A stretch of DNA of 64,000 nucleotides from Corynebacterium lowii. Its GTDB lineage: Bacteria; Actinomycetota; Actinomycetes; Mycobacteriales; Mycobacteriaceae. Made by a program: the position numbers and the translations under genes. Shown here in pieces: positions 46,293 to 58,972 of this stretch. Position 1 is the first letter of the stretch. Each line of letters begins with the position of its first letter. The notes beneath the pieces are model-generated. The model was not told the origin of the DNA and did no database searches. It saw only the letters and a list, made by a program, of their open reading frames with translations. The stretch is from NCBI RefSeq assembly GCF_001412085.1, contig NZ_LKEV01000005.1, positions 124,001 through 188,000 on the forward strand. Reading direction: 5' to 3'.

Positions 46293-47431
46293 TGGCCCCA
46301 GTTATATGACCAGGTGGCGTACTGCGGGTTAGCCAACGGTCCACCGGGAATAGTGGCAGTGGTGGTGCCGTCTCGGAATGTCCAGCGGCACACCCCGGAG
46401 TGCGTCATAAACATTCTGGCCTCGTCAAAGGTCAGCATGTTGTGATGCTTGCGGCACAGGCAGGCCAAGTTAGTGAGTGACGTGGGACCACCCACCTCGT
46501 ATTCAATGACGTGGTGCAAGTCCGTGCGCTGGGAAGCACAGCCCGGATAACGGCACCCGCCATCGCGCAGACGTACCGCCGCCGCTAAGGGGGCGGCGGG
46601 ATCGTGGCCCTGAGTTTCTTCCAGGGCAGCGCGTAGATCACGGCGGTGGGTGATGCGCCGCGCCCAAAAGCGTCCCTGGGCCTCGGTAAGGTCCCCGGCT
46701 CCCACCAAATGCACCGGCGTCTCCCCCGCCCCAAAGAGATTGAGGGTGACGCGGAAGGAGCCGACGTCGGTAGCCAGGTGAAAGAGCGCCTCGGAGAGGC
46801 TGCACTGTTCGCGCTGGGAAATAGCCTTGAGCGCCTGATACACCGCGTGAGCCTGATCTCTGGGCAGGCGAATATCCAGGCGCGATTCCCTCGTGAGATG
46901 GCGCAGCACCCGCGGGGGCGAGGCCCGGTCGTAGAAACCCGGTACCAGGGATTCCACGAAGGCACGCAGCTTGCGCACGATGGCGCGGCGCGTCGGCAGC
47001 GTTTGCATGGGCACGATGGGCGTGAGGTATTCCGCCAGGTGGGCGTCGATAGCTTCCCAATGCTGCTCCGGCACTCCGCGCAAGCTGTACGCAATGCCCA
47101 CAAGACGATCCATGTCCAGCCATCCCTTGCTCACGGCGGTGGCATAAAACCTGGGGAGGTTACGCATGATGTGCACCGCGTAAATGCGATTGCGCACATA
47201 AAAGGGGCTGCACCCCATGCGCGAGGCCAGGGATTCTATGGTTTGACTGAACTCATGGTCCTCAGAGGAGGGAATCAGCCCCTCCCAGAACACCAGTTCC
47301 TCTTTATTCATGCGCACGTAACGCTGAGCATAGACATCTCCCGGCATGGCACAGAGATAGTGTGGTTCATCTGGAACGTAGCGCTCAATCCATGTGTTAT
47401 CCAGCGCCTCGTCTGCGAAACTGAGAGTCAT
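46223..47431 (-). CDS. DUF222/HNH endonuclease domain protein (13E12-like)
   Basis: A 402-residue protein with a helical N-terminal DUF222-like region (about 1-270) and an HNH nuclease module: '[19 protein letters not shown]' and '[13 protein letters not shown]', with paired cysteines and the catalytic His. Such proteins are abundant, often repeated, in actinobacterial genomes and resemble mycobacterial 13E12 repeat proteins; function is unproven. Its C-terminal coding end is antisense to pgi. Confidence 0.85.
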   Translation of the reverse strand: MTLSFADEALDNTWIERYVPDEPHYLCAMPGDVYAQRYVRMNKEELVFWEGLIPSSEDHEFSQTIESLASRMGCSPFYVRNRIYAVHIMRNLPRFYATAVSKGWLDMDRLVGIAYSLRGVPEQHWEAIDAHLAEYLTPIVPMQTLPTRRAIVRKLRAFVESLVPGFYDRASPPRVLRHLTRESRLDIRLPRDQAHAVYQALKAISQREQCSLSEALFHLATDVGSFRVTLNLFGAGETPVHLVGAGDLTEAQGRFWARRITHRRDLRAALEETQGHDPAAPLAAAVRLRDGGCRYPGCASQRTDLHHVIEYEVGGPTSLTNLACLCRKHHNMLTFDEARMFMTHSGVCRWTFRDGTTTATIPGGPLANPQYATWSYNWGHYLRRRYHAMSSSVEESPVRGSS

Positions 47432-47707
47432 GGTTCCCCCTTATGAGCCATCTTCTTACCCCTGCCCATAAGGATACACCACATCCACCCCGCATGCGAC
47501 CATGCGTTCGAAGTTTGTCCGTGCCCACCCTCTACAACTCGATCCAGCAGAACGTCCCCCGAGTAGCCCCCGCTCACAATCCCCGCGTACCAGGGTTGCG
47601 CTTATCCTGCTGGACGCCTGTTGTAGTGCGTCCTACCCGCTGAGAGATAGCTCAGCACACACTTTGGTATACGCAAAGAAAATCTCACACAATACATTGG
47701 GCAAGAC

Positions 47708-50700
47708 CTATAATTTTATTCCGCGAGGCATAATTTTTGCCCCAGCAGCGCGGAGAACTGGGAGAAGAGGGTGGGTAAGGGCGGGTCGGCCGTCGATTTT
47801 TTCCACCGGACCTACCCCCTGGAGGGCCGGAACCACCTCCTCGATCGGACCAAAAGTACTCAGGGACTTACCCCGGAGGTAGGCATACAGCTGCCCCTCC
47901 CCCAGCACCACCACCGCCCCCGAGGCGCGAGATAGCCCTGAGCGCGGCCAAGGCAAGGCCGCGCCGTAGGGGTTGGCGGGGTCACACGCCGCTAGGGCGA
48001 TGGTCGGAGCAGATCGAGCCGAACGCACCCTGTCAATCACCGCCGGAGAGGAGAACTGCGCCGCGCCCAGCCCCTCGATGAACATTCCCCGCATGACCTG
48101 GCCGTGTTCCTCATAACGCGACAACACCCGGTAGGCGTGGGCAAAGTTCCCGCCCTCCGTGGTCACGCTGCCGCGCGTCACCACCCCGTAACGGCGCAGC
48201 CACAGATCTGCCAGAGGCAGGTCACCTTGGGCGGTGAGGCTCCAGCGCCCAAGGGTATCGGCAGGCGTACGACGCCGCACCTCCCCCGAAGCCCGAGCGC
48301 GCAGGCGGGAAAAGCTATCGGGACTCACCACCCCCGCCGCCACCAACTCCCACAAGGTCCGGCGTAGCTCAGTGCCATTGAGGGATACCCGCCCGAGGAG
48401 TTCCTGGAAGAGGTAGGCCCCGCCGTCAAAAGCCTCCACCACCTCGCGCTGCTGCTCGTTGAGTTCGGGAGGTTCGGGAGCGTGGTCGTAGGGCAAAAGC
48501 ATCATGGAGGCCCCGGTGCCCACAATGCGAATCTCCCCGGAGGCGGTGAGCTCGTCGAGCATGGGCGGGGCATAATCCTCCACCCGCGCGGGCAGCACCC
48601 GGTTTTCCCAATCCTGCGGAGTCAGGGCCACCCCGGCGAGTTGTTCAAGGACCTCGTAGAGCCCATCCACGCCGTGTAAAGGCGTGGTGATGTGCTGCCA
48701 GTCCAGCAAGAAATTGGCGTAAGCCTGCGGAGATACCGGTTCGGTGGCCTTGCGGGCGCGGGCCAGAGAGCGGCGGCGAATACTATCGAGCACGTCGGCA
48801 TCGCAGTATTCCAGTTCTTCTATCCCCTGGCGGAAGTGGCCCCTACTCAGCGGCAATCTATCGAGCACCTCCGGGGAAACTCCCAGGGCTTCATAAGCCT
48901 CCGCGGCAGTGAAGGGACCGCGTGACCTAGCCCAGCGCGCCGCGAGTTCTTCGGGTTTGTCCAGCAGCGGGGCGTCGGCAGCCTGGGCGAAGTGAGGGCG
49001 CCCAGCCAGATTAATACGGATGACCCGATGCCCGAGGGCGCGGGCAAAGTTCTCGTATTCCGGGGTGATGGGCGCGGGACCTGCTTCGCGGAGGAGGTCC
49101 GCGAACTCCTCGGCGGTGCGCGGCTGGCGTGGCTGTATGTCGAGCAGATCGGGGTCGAGAATATCGCGCAGGTCGGCGGTGCCCAGGAGCGCGGAAAGAA
49201 GGTTCGAGTCCAGGCGGCTTTCGGCCTGGGGGCGGTCCTCCTCGTACATGAAGGCCCCGGTGTAGGTGAAGAGCATAGAGGCGGCGAAGGGGCTGGGGCT
49301 CGCGGTGGTCACCTCTTTAATTCGCACGGTGCCCTGTGCCAGGGCCCGGTGCAGTTCTTCGAGGGCCGGTAGGTCGTAGACGTCGTGGAGACATTCGCGC
49401 ACCGTTTCCAGGACGATGGGAAAGGTGGGGTACTTCCGCGCGGCGTCGAGAAGTTTGGCGGCGCGGTGGCGCTGCTGCCAGAGCGGGGAGCGGCGGCCGG
49501 GGTGGCGTCGGGGAAGTAAGAGCGCGCGGCCAGCACATTCGCGGAAGCGGGCGGCAAAGAGCGCCGATTCGCTCACCTTGTCCGCTACCTCCCGGGCGGG
49601 GTCGTGCAGGGCAAAGAGGTCGGCGGTGGGCGGGTTTTCCGTGGATACGCGCATCACGATCCCCTCGTCCGTGGCATATTCCGCCCCCACGGCCAGCGCC
49701 CAAGCGGCGTTCACCCCTCGGCCATAGGGACTGTGCAGAATCGCCCGCCAATCCCCCAGCTCATCGCGGAAGCGTTCCAGCACCAGAGTCCGCTCGTCGG
49801 GAATCACCCCGGTGGCCTCGCGCTGTTTGTCCAGGTATTCCACGATGTCGCGGTAGGCACGCTCGTCCAGGTCTTTGCTTATCGACGCCACCTCCCGCCG
49901 CGCCTGCCCCACCGCGCGCCCAAGCTCGGCGGGGCGGCCGGTTTGGTCGCCGGTCCAGAAGGGCAGCCTCCCGGTGTGGCCCGGCGCGGGGCTCACCAAT
50001 ACCTGATCCTTGGTGATCTCTTCGATCCGCCAACTGCTCGCCCCGAGGGTGAATACGTCTCCCACGCGGGATTCGTAAACCATCTCCTCGTCCAGTTCTC
50101 CCACCCTGCGCAGGCCTTCTGCCGCTCCGATGAGGAATACGCCGTACAGGCCGCGGTCGGGAATGGTCCCGCCCGAGGTCACCGCCACCCGCTGAGCACT
50201 GGGCCGGGCCTTGAGCACCCCTTCTTCCACGATGAGGTGGGGTTTGAGTTCCGCGAAGTCGGTGGAGGGATAGTAGCCGGTCACCAGGTCCACGATGGAG
50301 TCAAAGACCTCCCTGGACAGATCGCGGTAGGGGTAAGCCCGGCGCACGGTGTCGTACCACTGCCCCACCGGAATGTCGCGCTGCGATACCTCTGCGATGG
50401 TCTGTTGGGTGAGCACGTCGAGGGGGTTGCGGGGAATGTGAATCTCCTCGATGAGCCCCTGGCGCATGCGGGAGACGATCACCGCCATCTGAAACAGGTC
50501 GGCCTGGTGCTGGGGATAGAACTCCCCGGTGGAGGTGGCGCCCACGGTGTGCCCGGCGCGCCCCACGCGCTGCAAACCCGCCGCCACGGAAAGCGGCGAT
50601 TCCACCTGAATCACCAGGTCCACCGCCCCCATGTCGATGCCCAGTTCCAGCGAGGAGGTGGCCACCACCGCGCGGATACTGCCTTCTTTGAGCGCGGCCT

Positions 50701-51634
50701 CGATCTCGGCGCGCTCCTGGGTGGATACCGAACCGTGGTGCGCCCGCGCGATAAAAGTGGGCGCGCTGCCCGCGGTATCGGTGCTCTTCATCAGCTGGGC
50801 GGGGTCGCGCCGCAGGGGTTCTGCCAGGGCTTCGGGTTCGTGTTCCTGGGCGTAGAGTTCGTTGATTCTTGAGGTGAGTTTTTCCGCCGCCCGGCGCGCG
50901 TTCACGAAGATCAGCGTGGAGCGCTGCCCCATCACCTGCCGGTACACGTTCTCCGCGATGACCTCCACGTCGATGCCGTGCACGCGCAATTCCCAGTTTT
51001 TATGCGCCGGCGGGGCGATGATCTCCACCGGGTGATTCCCGCCCAGGAACTCCGCCACCGCCTCCAGTGGCCGCACGGTGGCGGAGAGGCCTATGCGCTG
51101 GAAGTCCGCGAACTGCGCCAGGCGTTCCAGACTCAGCGCCAGGTGCACCCCGCGTTTGCTTCCGGCCAGGGCGTGAATCTCGTCCACGATGACGGTGTGC
51201 ACCGTGGCGAGGGTGGCCCGCGCCCGGGAGGTGAGCATGAGGTAGGCCGATTCCGGGGTGGTAATCAGAATGTCCGGTGGGTTGCGCAACAGTTTGCGCC
51301 GCTCCGATTGCGGGGTATCCCCCGAGCGCACGCCCACGGTAATGTCCAACCCCATTTCTTCTATGGGTTTGCGGAGGTTGCGCTCCACGCCCGCTCCCAG
51401 GGCCTTGAGCGGGGAGATGTAGAGCACCTTGGTGCCGGGCGGGGCGTCGATAAGCCTGCTGATCGCCGTGAGGAAGGCCGCCAGCGTCTTGCCCGAGCCC
51501 GTGGGCGCGACCACCAGCGCGTTTTTGCCCGCTCCGATAGCCTCCCAGGCCTGGGCCTGCACCGGGGTGGGTTCACCGAAGCGCTCCTGAAACCAGGTGG
51601 ATACGCGCGGGTGAAAGCTATCAAAAAGGGCCAT
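47708..51634 (-). CDS. lhr: Lhr-type ATP-dependent helicase
   Basis: A 1308-residue superfamily 2 helicase of DNA repair. From the ATG at 51634 the order is 'APTGSGKTLAAFLTAI' (Walker A), 'VDEIHALAGSKRG' (DEIH box), 'AHHGSVSTQERAE' and 'QRVGRAGH' (motif VI). A long C-terminal region with winged-helix and Lhr-specific domains ends 'AAGAKIMPRGIKL'. It is about 200 residues shorter than mycobacterial Lhr as I recall it, though both ends look intact. It is divergent from the CysQ-type phosphatase with 34 bp between. Confidence 0.92.
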   Translation of the reverse strand: MALFDSFHPRVSTWFQERFGEPTPVQAQAWEAIGAGKNALVVAPTGSGKTLAAFLTAISRLIDAPPGTKVLYISPLKALGAGVERNLRKPIEEMGLDITVGVRSGDTPQSERRKLLRNPPDILITTPESAYLMLTSRARATLATVHTVIVDEIHALAGSKRGVHLALSLERLAQFADFQRIGLSATVRPLEAVAEFLGGNHPVEIIAPPAHKNWELRVHGIDVEVIAENVYRQVMGQRSTLIFVNARRAAEKLTSRINELYAQEHEPEALAEPLRRDPAQLMKSTDTAGSAPTFIARAHHGSVSTQERAEIEAALKEGSIRAVVATSSLELGIDMGAVDLVIQVESPLSVAAGLQRVGRAGHTVGATSTGEFYPQHQADLFQMAVIVSRMRQGLIEEIHIPRNPLDVLTQQTIAEVSQRDIPVGQWYDTVRRAYPYRDLSREVFDSIVDLVTGYYPSTDFAELKPHLIVEEGVLKARPSAQRVAVTSGGTIPDRGLYGVFLIGAAEGLRRVGELDEEMVYESRVGDVFTLGASSWRIEEITKDQVLVSPAPGHTGRLPFWTGDQTGRPAELGRAVGQARREVASISKDLDERAYRDIVEYLDKQREATGVIPDERTLVLERFRDELGDWRAILHSPYGRGVNAAWALAVGAEYATDEGIVMRVSTENPPTADLFALHDPAREVADKVSESALFAARFRECAGRALLLPRRHPGRRSPLWQQRHRAAKLLDAARKYPTFPIVLETVRECLHDVYDLPALEELHRALAQGTVRIKEVTTASPSPFAASMLFTYTGAFMYEEDRPQAESRLDSNLLSALLGTADLRDILDPDLLDIQPRQPRTAEEFADLLREAGPAPITPEYENFARALGHRVIRINLAGRPHFAQAADAPLLDKPEELAARWARSRGPFTAAEAYEALGVSPEVLDRLPLSRGHFRQGIEELEYCDADVLDSIRRRSLARARKATEPVSPQAYANFLLDWQHITTPLHGVDGLYEVLEQLAGVALTPQDWENRVLPARVEDYAPPMLDELTASGEIRIVGTGASMMLLPYDHAPEPPELNEQQREVVEAFDGGAYLFQELLGRVSLNGTELRRTLWELVAAGVVSPDSFSRLRARASGEVRRRTPADTLGRWSLTAQGDLPLADLWLRRYGVVTRGSVTTEGGNFAHAYRVLSRYEEHGQVMRGMFIEGLGAAQFSSPAVIDRVRSARSAPTIALAACDPANPYGAALPWPRSGLSRASGAVVVLGEGQLYAYLRGKSLSTFGPIEEVVPALQGVGPVEKIDGRPALTHPLLPVLRAAGAKIMPRGIKL

Positions 51635-51668
51635 GCCTAAATCTAACCAAAGGGATAAAATAGCGGGC

Positions 51669-52409
51669 ATGACTGAGCTTTCCGACGCCCGCCTCACCCA
51701 CCACCTCGCCCAAGGTGCCGCAGAGATTCTTAAGGGTATTCGCAACGTGGGGCTGCTGGGGGGAAGGAACCTCGGTGACGCCGGCGATGAACTAGCCCAG
51801 AGCTGGATCTCCCGGGTGCTTGACCAGCACCGTCCCGGCGATGGTTTCCTCTCCGAGGAGGCCGCCGATGACCTCGACCGCCTGAGCAAGGAGCGCGTGT
51901 GGATCGTCGATCCCCTCGATGGCACCAAGGAGTTTGCCACCGGGCGCCAGGATTGGGCCGTGCACATCGCCCTGGTGGAAAACGGCGTGCCCATTCACGC
52001 CGCAGTGGGCTTGCCGGACCTCGGCGTGGTTTTTGATTCCAGCGACGTGCGCGCCGTGGGCGGCCCCTACGCCCGCAAGATCGCGGTATCACGGCGTCGC
52101 CCGCCCGCCATTGCCGACGCCGTGGCCGAGGCCCTGGACTTTGACCTCATGCCCCTGGGCTCCGCGGGCGCCAAGGCCATGCACGTGCTGCTGGGCGATT
52201 GCGATGCCTACGTGCACTCCGGCGGGCAATACGAGTGGGATCAGGCCGCCCCGGTGGGCGTGGCCAAGGCCGCGGGGCTGCACTGCTCGCGCCTCGATGG
52301 CAGCGAACTAACCTACAACAATCGCGATACCTATATCCCCGATCTGTTGATCTGCCGCCCAGAACTTGCCGAGGATATTTTGCGGGTGGTAAATGAGAAG
52401 GGTCATTAA
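51669..52409 (+). CDS. cysQ: inositol monophosphatase family, CysQ-like 3'(2'),5'-bisphosphate nucleotidase
   Basis: A 246-residue Mg-dependent, Li-sensitive phosphatase. The metal motifs are 'SEEAADD' (Glu63, Glu64), 'WIVDPLDGTKEF' (about 79-90) and 'YEWDQAAP'. CysQ removes PAP formed in sulfate assimilation; a role as another IMPase-family phosphatase cannot be excluded. I chose the ATG at 51669. It overlaps the upstream coding limit of the trypsin-like gene only if that gene starts early. Confidence 0.85.
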   Translation: MTELSDARLTHHLAQGAAEILKGIRNVGLLGGRNLGDAGDELAQSWISRVLDQHRPGDGFLSEEAADDLDRLSKERVWIVDPLDGTKEFATGRQDWAVHIALVENGVPIHAAVGLPDLGVVFDSSDVRAVGGPYARKIAVSRRRPPAIADAVAEALDFDLMPLGSAGAKAMHVLLGDCDAYVHSGGQYEWDQAAPVGVAKAAGLHCSRLDGSELTYNNRDTYIPDLLICRPELAEDILRVVNEKGH

Positions 52410-52431
52410 CGGCAATAAAGGAACCGGTACC

Positions 52432-53049
52432 GTGAAACTTACCCGCTATCTTCTGGCCGCAGCCGTGGCGCTCACCACCGCCGCCGCGCCCGCCCACGCC
52501 GCCACCAGCATTGGACAGGCCACCGCCATCAAGGCCGTGGAGGGGTATCGCTGCACCCTCAGCGTCGTGGACGCCCACACCGCCTATACCGCGCAGCACT
52601 GCGGCATGGGCACGTGGAATGTGGGCGATACCATCTACACCCTGGAGGATCGCCAGCCGATCGGCACCATCGCCGCCCTCGGCTCCGATCTTCCCTACGG
52701 CCAGCAGCTCGACGCCGTGAAGGTCGATCTCCTGCCCGGCACCCGCGTGGTCGGACACGTGGGGCGCGGTGATTCCGCCTCGCTGCGCAACGGCGATAGC
52801 GTGCGCTTCCAGGCCCCCGGAAACGACAGCATCGGCTTCATCACCTACGACGCCCCGCGCCACCTGGCGGTGGGTGACGATAGTTTCCCGAGCCTCCTCA
52901 TCAACGCCAGCATCACCACCTATGGCGGTAACTCCGGCGGCCCGCTGCTGGATGGACAGAACAACGTGGTGGGGGTTCTCTCCGGGGGTAGCGATGATAA
53001 CGATGCGCTCTTTACCCCGCTGCACCTGATTGAGCAGGGCTTGGGTTAA
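52432..53049 (+). CDS. secreted trypsin-like serine protease
   Basis: A 205-residue protease from the GTG at 52432, which has AAAGGA 10 nt upstream. The signal peptide ends APAHA. Triad: His56 in 'TAQHCG', an Asp in 'QLDAVKVDL', and Ser in 'YGGNSGGPLL'. A Cys41-Cys57 disulfide is likely. It has the chymotrypsin fold without PDZ. Substrate unknown. It lies 22 bp after the cysQ-like gene. Confidence 0.85.
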   Translation: MKLTRYLLAAAVALTTAAAPAHAATSIGQATAIKAVEGYRCTLSVVDAHTAYTAQHCGMGTWNVGDTIYTLEDRQPIGTIAALGSDLPYGQQLDAVKVDLLPGTRVVGHVGRGDSASLRNGDSVRFQAPGNDSIGFITYDAPRHLAVGDDSFPSLLINASITTYGGNSGGPLLDGQNNVVGVLSGGSDDNDALFTPLHLIEQGLG

Positions 53050-53074
53050 GCGCTGAGGGTTAAAGCGCACAGAG

Positions 53075-53147
53075 TGCCCCAGAGAGGATTCGAACCTCCG
53101 ACACCCGCTTTAGGAGAGCGGTGCTCTATCCACTGAGCTACTGGGGC
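53075..53147 (-). tRNA. tRNA-Arg (anticodon CCT)
   Basis: A cloverleaf on the minus strand: acceptor GCCCCAG with CTGGGGC, the D-arm GCTCAGTGGATAGAGC, an anticodon stem CCGCT/AGCGG with loop CTCCTAA giving CCT (codon AGG), and the T-loop GGTTCGAATCC. CCA is not encoded. Confidence 0.95.
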
Positions 53148-53165
53148 CTGCTAGAGCAGTGTAGC

Positions 53166-53621
53166 CTATGGCCGCTCAAACCTGAGAAAGCGGTACCGCA
53201 ATTCCTCCCCCAGCCAGCCGGAATCGCTCACCTGCTGTAGGTGGGCGGGGATCGGCGGGGCATACACCGGGTTTTCCACCCGCACCTGGGTATCCACCAG
53301 GGTGATCTCCACAACGTCCACGGACCCGATGGTCTGGGCGTATATCTCCCCGCCGCCGATAATCCACCCCTCGGTGGGAATCTCGGTGCTCACCCGCGCG
53401 CCTTGGGACCACTCCCCCGGCGCGCGGTGAGAGAGCACGATGTTCTCGCGCCCCGGCAGCGGCTTCTTGGGCAGCGATTCCCAGGTGCGCCGCCCCATCA
53501 CCACTGGCGCCCCCAGGGTCACCTCCTTGAAGTGACGCAGATCCTCCGGCAGATGCCAGGGCATGCCGGTACCGTCCCCGATGATTCCCTCGCGGGATTG
53601 CGCCCAAATGGCCCCCAGCAT
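53166..53621 (-). CDS. folA: dihydrofolate reductase
   Basis: A 151-residue enzyme reducing dihydrofolate with NADPH. 'GAIWAQSREGIIGDGTGMPW' is the N-terminal block with the Met20-type loop, 'HLPEDLRHFKEVT' holds the catalytic acidic residue, and 'VVMGRRTWESLP' and 'IIGGGEIYAQ' bind NADPH. Its ATG overlaps the thyA stop (TAATG), so the two folate genes are coupled. Confidence 0.96.
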   Translation of the reverse strand: MLGAIWAQSREGIIGDGTGMPWHLPEDLRHFKEVTLGAPVVMGRRTWESLPKKPLPGRENIVLSHRAPGEWSQGARVSTEIPTEGWIIGGGEIYAQTIGSVDVVEITLVDTQVRVENPVYAPPIPAHLQQVSDSGWLGEELRYRFLRFERP

Positions 53622-54421
53622 TACACGGATACCTTTCCGCTAATGGCCGGGTGCGGGTCATAGCCCACGAGTTCTACGTCGGAGAAGTCATAGTCAAAGA
53701 GGGACGCCGCCTTGTTCAGGCGCAGCTGCGGGTAGGGGCGCGGCTCGCGGGACAGTTGCTCGGCCACCTGCTCCCGGTGATTGTCGTAGATGTGGCAATC
53801 ACCACCCGTCCAGATGAACTCCCTTACCTCTAAGCCCACCTGCTGGGCCAGCATGTGCGTGAGCAAGGAGTAGGAGGCGATGTTGAAGGGCACGCCTAAG
53901 AACATATCGGCGGAGCGCTGGTAGAGCTGGCAGCTGAGCTTCCCTTCGGCCACGTAGAGCTGGAAGAGCAGGTGGCAGGGCGGCAGCGCCATATTCTCCA
54001 ATTCCGCCACGTTCCACGCAGAGACGATATTGCGGCGGGAATCAGGGTTGTTCTTCAACGTATCCAGGGCGGCGCTGATCTGGTCGATGTGGCGGCCGTC
54101 GGGAGTAGGCCAGCTGCGCCACTGCACCCCATACACGGGGCCAAGTTCTCCCTCCTCATCGGCCCACTCATTCCAGATGCGGATGCCGTTTTCCTGGAGC
54201 CAGCGCACATTGGAGTCCCCGCGCAGGAACCACAAAAGCTCCCCCACCACGCCCTTGAAGTACACCTTCTTGGTGGTCAACAGCGGAAAGGAATCCGCGA
54301 GGTCATAGCGCAATTGGGCGCCGAAGAGGCTGGTGGTTCCGGTTCCCGTGCGATCCCCCTTGGGGCTACCCTCCTCCGCGATACGTCTCAGGAGGTCTTC
54401 ATAAGGGGTGAGGATTTTCAT
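53621..54421 (-). CDS. thyA: thymidylate synthase
   Basis: A 266-residue enzyme making dTMP from dUMP with methylene-THF. '[19 protein letters not shown]' and '[12 protein letters not shown]', with the nucleophilic Cys, are diagnostic; '[20 protein letters not shown]' and '[12 protein letters not shown]' follow. I chose the ATG at 54421 ([11 protein letters not shown]); upstream in-frame codons lack family similarity. It is coupled to folA, which recycles its dihydrofolate product. Confidence 0.97.
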   Translation of the reverse strand: MKILTPYEDLLRRIAEEGSPKGDRTGTGTTSLFGAQLRYDLADSFPLLTTKKVYFKGVVGELLWFLRGDSNVRWLQENGIRIWNEWADEEGELGPVYGVQWRSWPTPDGRHIDQISAALDTLKNNPDSRRNIVSAWNVAELENMALPPCHLLFQLYVAEGKLSCQLYQRSADMFLGVPFNIASYSLLTHMLAQQVGLEVREFIWTGGDCHIYDNHREQVAEQLSREPRPYPQLRLNKAASLFDYDFSDVELVGYDPHPAISGKVSV

Positions 54422-54458
54422 GGGGCACAGCCTACCGCTTCTGTTAGAGTGACTGCTC

Positions 54459-55142
54459 ATGGAGCATCTTAACCGCCGTACCCTGCTCAAAGGCGCAGGA
54501 ATCAGCCTCGCGGGCTTGACTACCCTGGCCGCCACCAAGGCCCCGCGCACCGTCGTCGATTTTTCCGCTGGCGTTCCCTCCGCCGCCGCGATCAAGGCCG
54601 CCGGGCACGTGGGAGCGGTGCGCTACGTCTCGCTGCCGCGCGCGGCCTGGATGAAGGGCAAGCCCGTCACCATCGCGGAAACCCGCCTCCTGGATACCGC
54701 CAGCGTGTACCAGTACGGCAAGGGGGAGACCTCCGATTGGCGCCGCGGTGCCCTGGGAGCCACGGTGCACGTGCCCCAGGCGATCGCCCTGCACACGGCA
54801 GCCGGTGGACCGCAGAATCGGCCCATCTACATGGCCATCGACGATAACCCCACCCCTGCCGAATACACCGATCTCATCCGCCCCTATCTGGCGGCCTGCA
54901 AGAAAGCGCTGGAAGCGGGCGGCTATCAGCTAGGCGTGTACGCGAACTACCCCACCATTGAGCGCTGCTTGGCCGATGGGTTGGGAGAGTTCTTCTGGCA
55001 GCACGATTGGGGCTCAGAAGGAAAAATCCACCCCAAGGCCACCATTCATCAGGTGGCGGGGTGGCAATCCACCATCGAGGGAGTCACGGTGGATATTAAT
55101 AACCTGTACGCCACCGACTGGGGTCAGTGGCGCGCAGCGTAG
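54459..55142 (+). CDS. Tat-exported DUF1906 glycoside-hydrolase-like protein (Rv2525c type)
   Basis: A 227-residue protein. The N-terminus has a twin-arginine signal, '[20 protein letters not shown]'. The remainder is a TIM-barrel DUF1906 domain: '[19 protein letters not shown]', '[17 protein letters not shown]', '[16 protein letters not shown]' and '[11 protein letters not shown]'. The mycobacterial homologue Rv2525c affects cell-wall properties; no activity is established. It is divergent from thyA with 37 bp between. Confidence 0.85.
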   Translation: MEHLNRRTLLKGAGISLAGLTTLAATKAPRTVVDFSAGVPSAAAIKAAGHVGAVRYVSLPRAAWMKGKPVTIAETRLLDTASVYQYGKGETSDWRRGALGATVHVPQAIALHTAAGGPQNRPIYMAIDDNPTPAEYTDLIRPYLAACKKALEAGGYQLGVYANYPTIERCLADGLGEFFWQHDWGSEGKIHPKATIHQVAGWQSTIEGVTVDINNLYATDWGQWRAA

Positions 55143-55148
55143 CGGTTC

Positions 55149-55508
55149 TTACTCGGCCTTCAAGAGGTCAATCACAAAGACCAAGGTGCGGCCGGACAGG
55201 GGGTGTCCGCCGCCCGCGGGGCCGTAGGCCTTCTCCGGGGGGCACACCAGAAGGCGGCGGCCGCCGACCTTCATGCCGGGAATCCCCTCCTGCCAACCGG
55301 CGATGAGCCGGTCCAGGGAGAACTCGATGCTTTGCTTTCGGTCCCAGGAGGAATCGAACTCCTGTCCCGTCTCAAAGTCCACTCCCACGTAGTGAACTTC
55401 GACGGTGCCGCCGGGCTGTGCCTCCGCGCCATCGCCCACCACCAGGTGCTCGATGTGGAGGGTTTCGGGGGCGGGACCAGCCGGGACGTCGATCTGCGGC
55501 TTTTCCAT
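55149..55508 (-). CDS. fkbA: FKBP-type peptidyl-prolyl isomerase
   Basis: A 119-residue cytoplasmic FKBP. 'TVEVHYVGVDFETGQEFDSS', 'IEFSLDRLIAGWQEGIPGMK' and 'LLVCPPEKAYGPAGGGH' are the classic blocks around the proline-binding pocket. I use the ATG at 55508. It lies downstream of gltA as in C. glutamicum, and convergent with the DUF1906 gene. Confidence 0.93.
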   Translation of the reverse strand: MEKPQIDVPAGPAPETLHIEHLVVGDGAEAQPGGTVEVHYVGVDFETGQEFDSSWDRKQSIEFSLDRLIAGWQEGIPGMKVGGRRLLVCPPEKAYGPAGGGHPLSGRTLVFVIDLLKAE

Positions 55509-55628
55509 AGGGTAAAAGTCTCCTTGGTCTTGGGTACAAGAACTCACAGCCCATTCATACGAAAAAGGGCCGAAGAGCCATAGAAACCATTATAAATGGT
55601 TGCTACGCTCCTCAGCCGCAGCGCCACT

Positions 55629-56924
<1,296 letters not shown>

Positions 56925-57051
56925 AGTTATCCCTTTCTCGATTACTTGGACAATCTAAACCGTACACTCAAATCAAGTTTGAGGCGATTGGTGCAACTCC
57001 ACACAGGTTACCAAATCCTGTGATAGGCACAACATCACTCTTTCCGGCTAA

Positions 57052-58194
<1,143 letters not shown>

Positions 58195-58235
58195 GTTACA
58201 GTGGTGTAGTGAGCACTTCATCTAAAGGAGGCCCG

Positions 58236-58970
58236 ATGCGCGAGCTCCACCTCATCCGCAGCGAATCCACGGGGAATACCCTGGTGCTGAGCGAATCCCC
58301 CGATGGGGAGCGCTTCAGCCTTGCCGCCGATGAGGTGCGCGCCATGCTCGCCGCCTCCGAGGAGAAGTCGGAACCCCGCGCGTTGACCTTGCGCCCCCGC
58401 GATATTCAAGATCGCATCCGCGGCGGCGCTACCGTAGCCCAGGTGGCCGAGCAGATGGGCGTGCCCGAGGCCCGCGTGGAGCCCTATGCCCACCCCGTAC
58501 TCTTGGAGCGGGCCCGCATTGCGGAACTAGCTAAGAACTCCCACCCCGTGCGCGAGGACGGCCCGGCGCGCCTCACCCTCTGGGAGGTGCTGGCCACGGC
58601 CCTCGCCGCGCGCGGCGAGGATCTTTCCCGCAGCACCTGGGACGCCCACCGCGAGACCGCGGGGCAGTGGATCGTGGTGGTGACCTGGGATGAGCACCGC
58701 GCCGAGTGGACCTTGCAAAATCACACCTCTTCCTCGGCCACCACCGTGGCCCGCAATCCCCTCGCCGCCGAGCTCATGACGGCGCAGCGCCCTGCCCCGC
58801 AGCGCCCCACTCCCGTCGCGGAGGAGCCGCCCCGGGAGGAAGAATCCCTCTTGCAGCACCCCGACCCCACCCCCGCCGCTCCCGCTAAGAAGCGGCGCAA
58901 GGCCGTGACCCCGCACTGGGAGGACGTTCTGCTCGGCGTGCGCACCAACACTAAGCGCCCACGGTCATAG
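58236..58970 (+). CDS. sepH: cell division protein SepH
   Basis: A 244-residue protein of the DUF3071/SepH family. The start 'MRELHLIRSESTGNTLVLSE' and 'FSLAADEVRAMLA' are typical. 'RPRDIQDRIRGGATVAQVAE' is the HTH-like segment, and 'ARLTLWEVLATALAARG' closes the conserved domain. The last 60 residues are Pro/Glu-rich and disordered, with a basic end. SepH stimulates FtsZ filament assembly in actinobacteria. The ATG at 58236 has GGAGG 5 nt upstream. Confidence 0.92.
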   Translation: MRELHLIRSESTGNTLVLSESPDGERFSLAADEVRAMLAASEEKSEPRALTLRPRDIQDRIRGGATVAQVAEQMGVPEARVEPYAHPVLLERARIAELAKNSHPVREDGPARLTLWEVLATALAARGEDLSRSTWDAHRETAGQWIVVVTWDEHRAEWTLQNHTSSSATTVARNPLAAELMTAQRPAPQRPTPVAEEPPREEESLLQHPDPTPAAPAKKRRKAVTPHWEDVLLGVRTNTKRPRS

Positions 58971-58972
58971 GC

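Noticed and set aside
47432..47707. gene or regulatory RNA between the HNH gene and lhr
   Set aside because: 276 bp with no coherent frame, hairpin or promoter pattern that I could support.
55585..55601. hairpin AACCAT/ATGGTT between gltA and fkbA
   Set aside because: Only 6 AT-rich base pairs and no T-run; too weak for a terminator.
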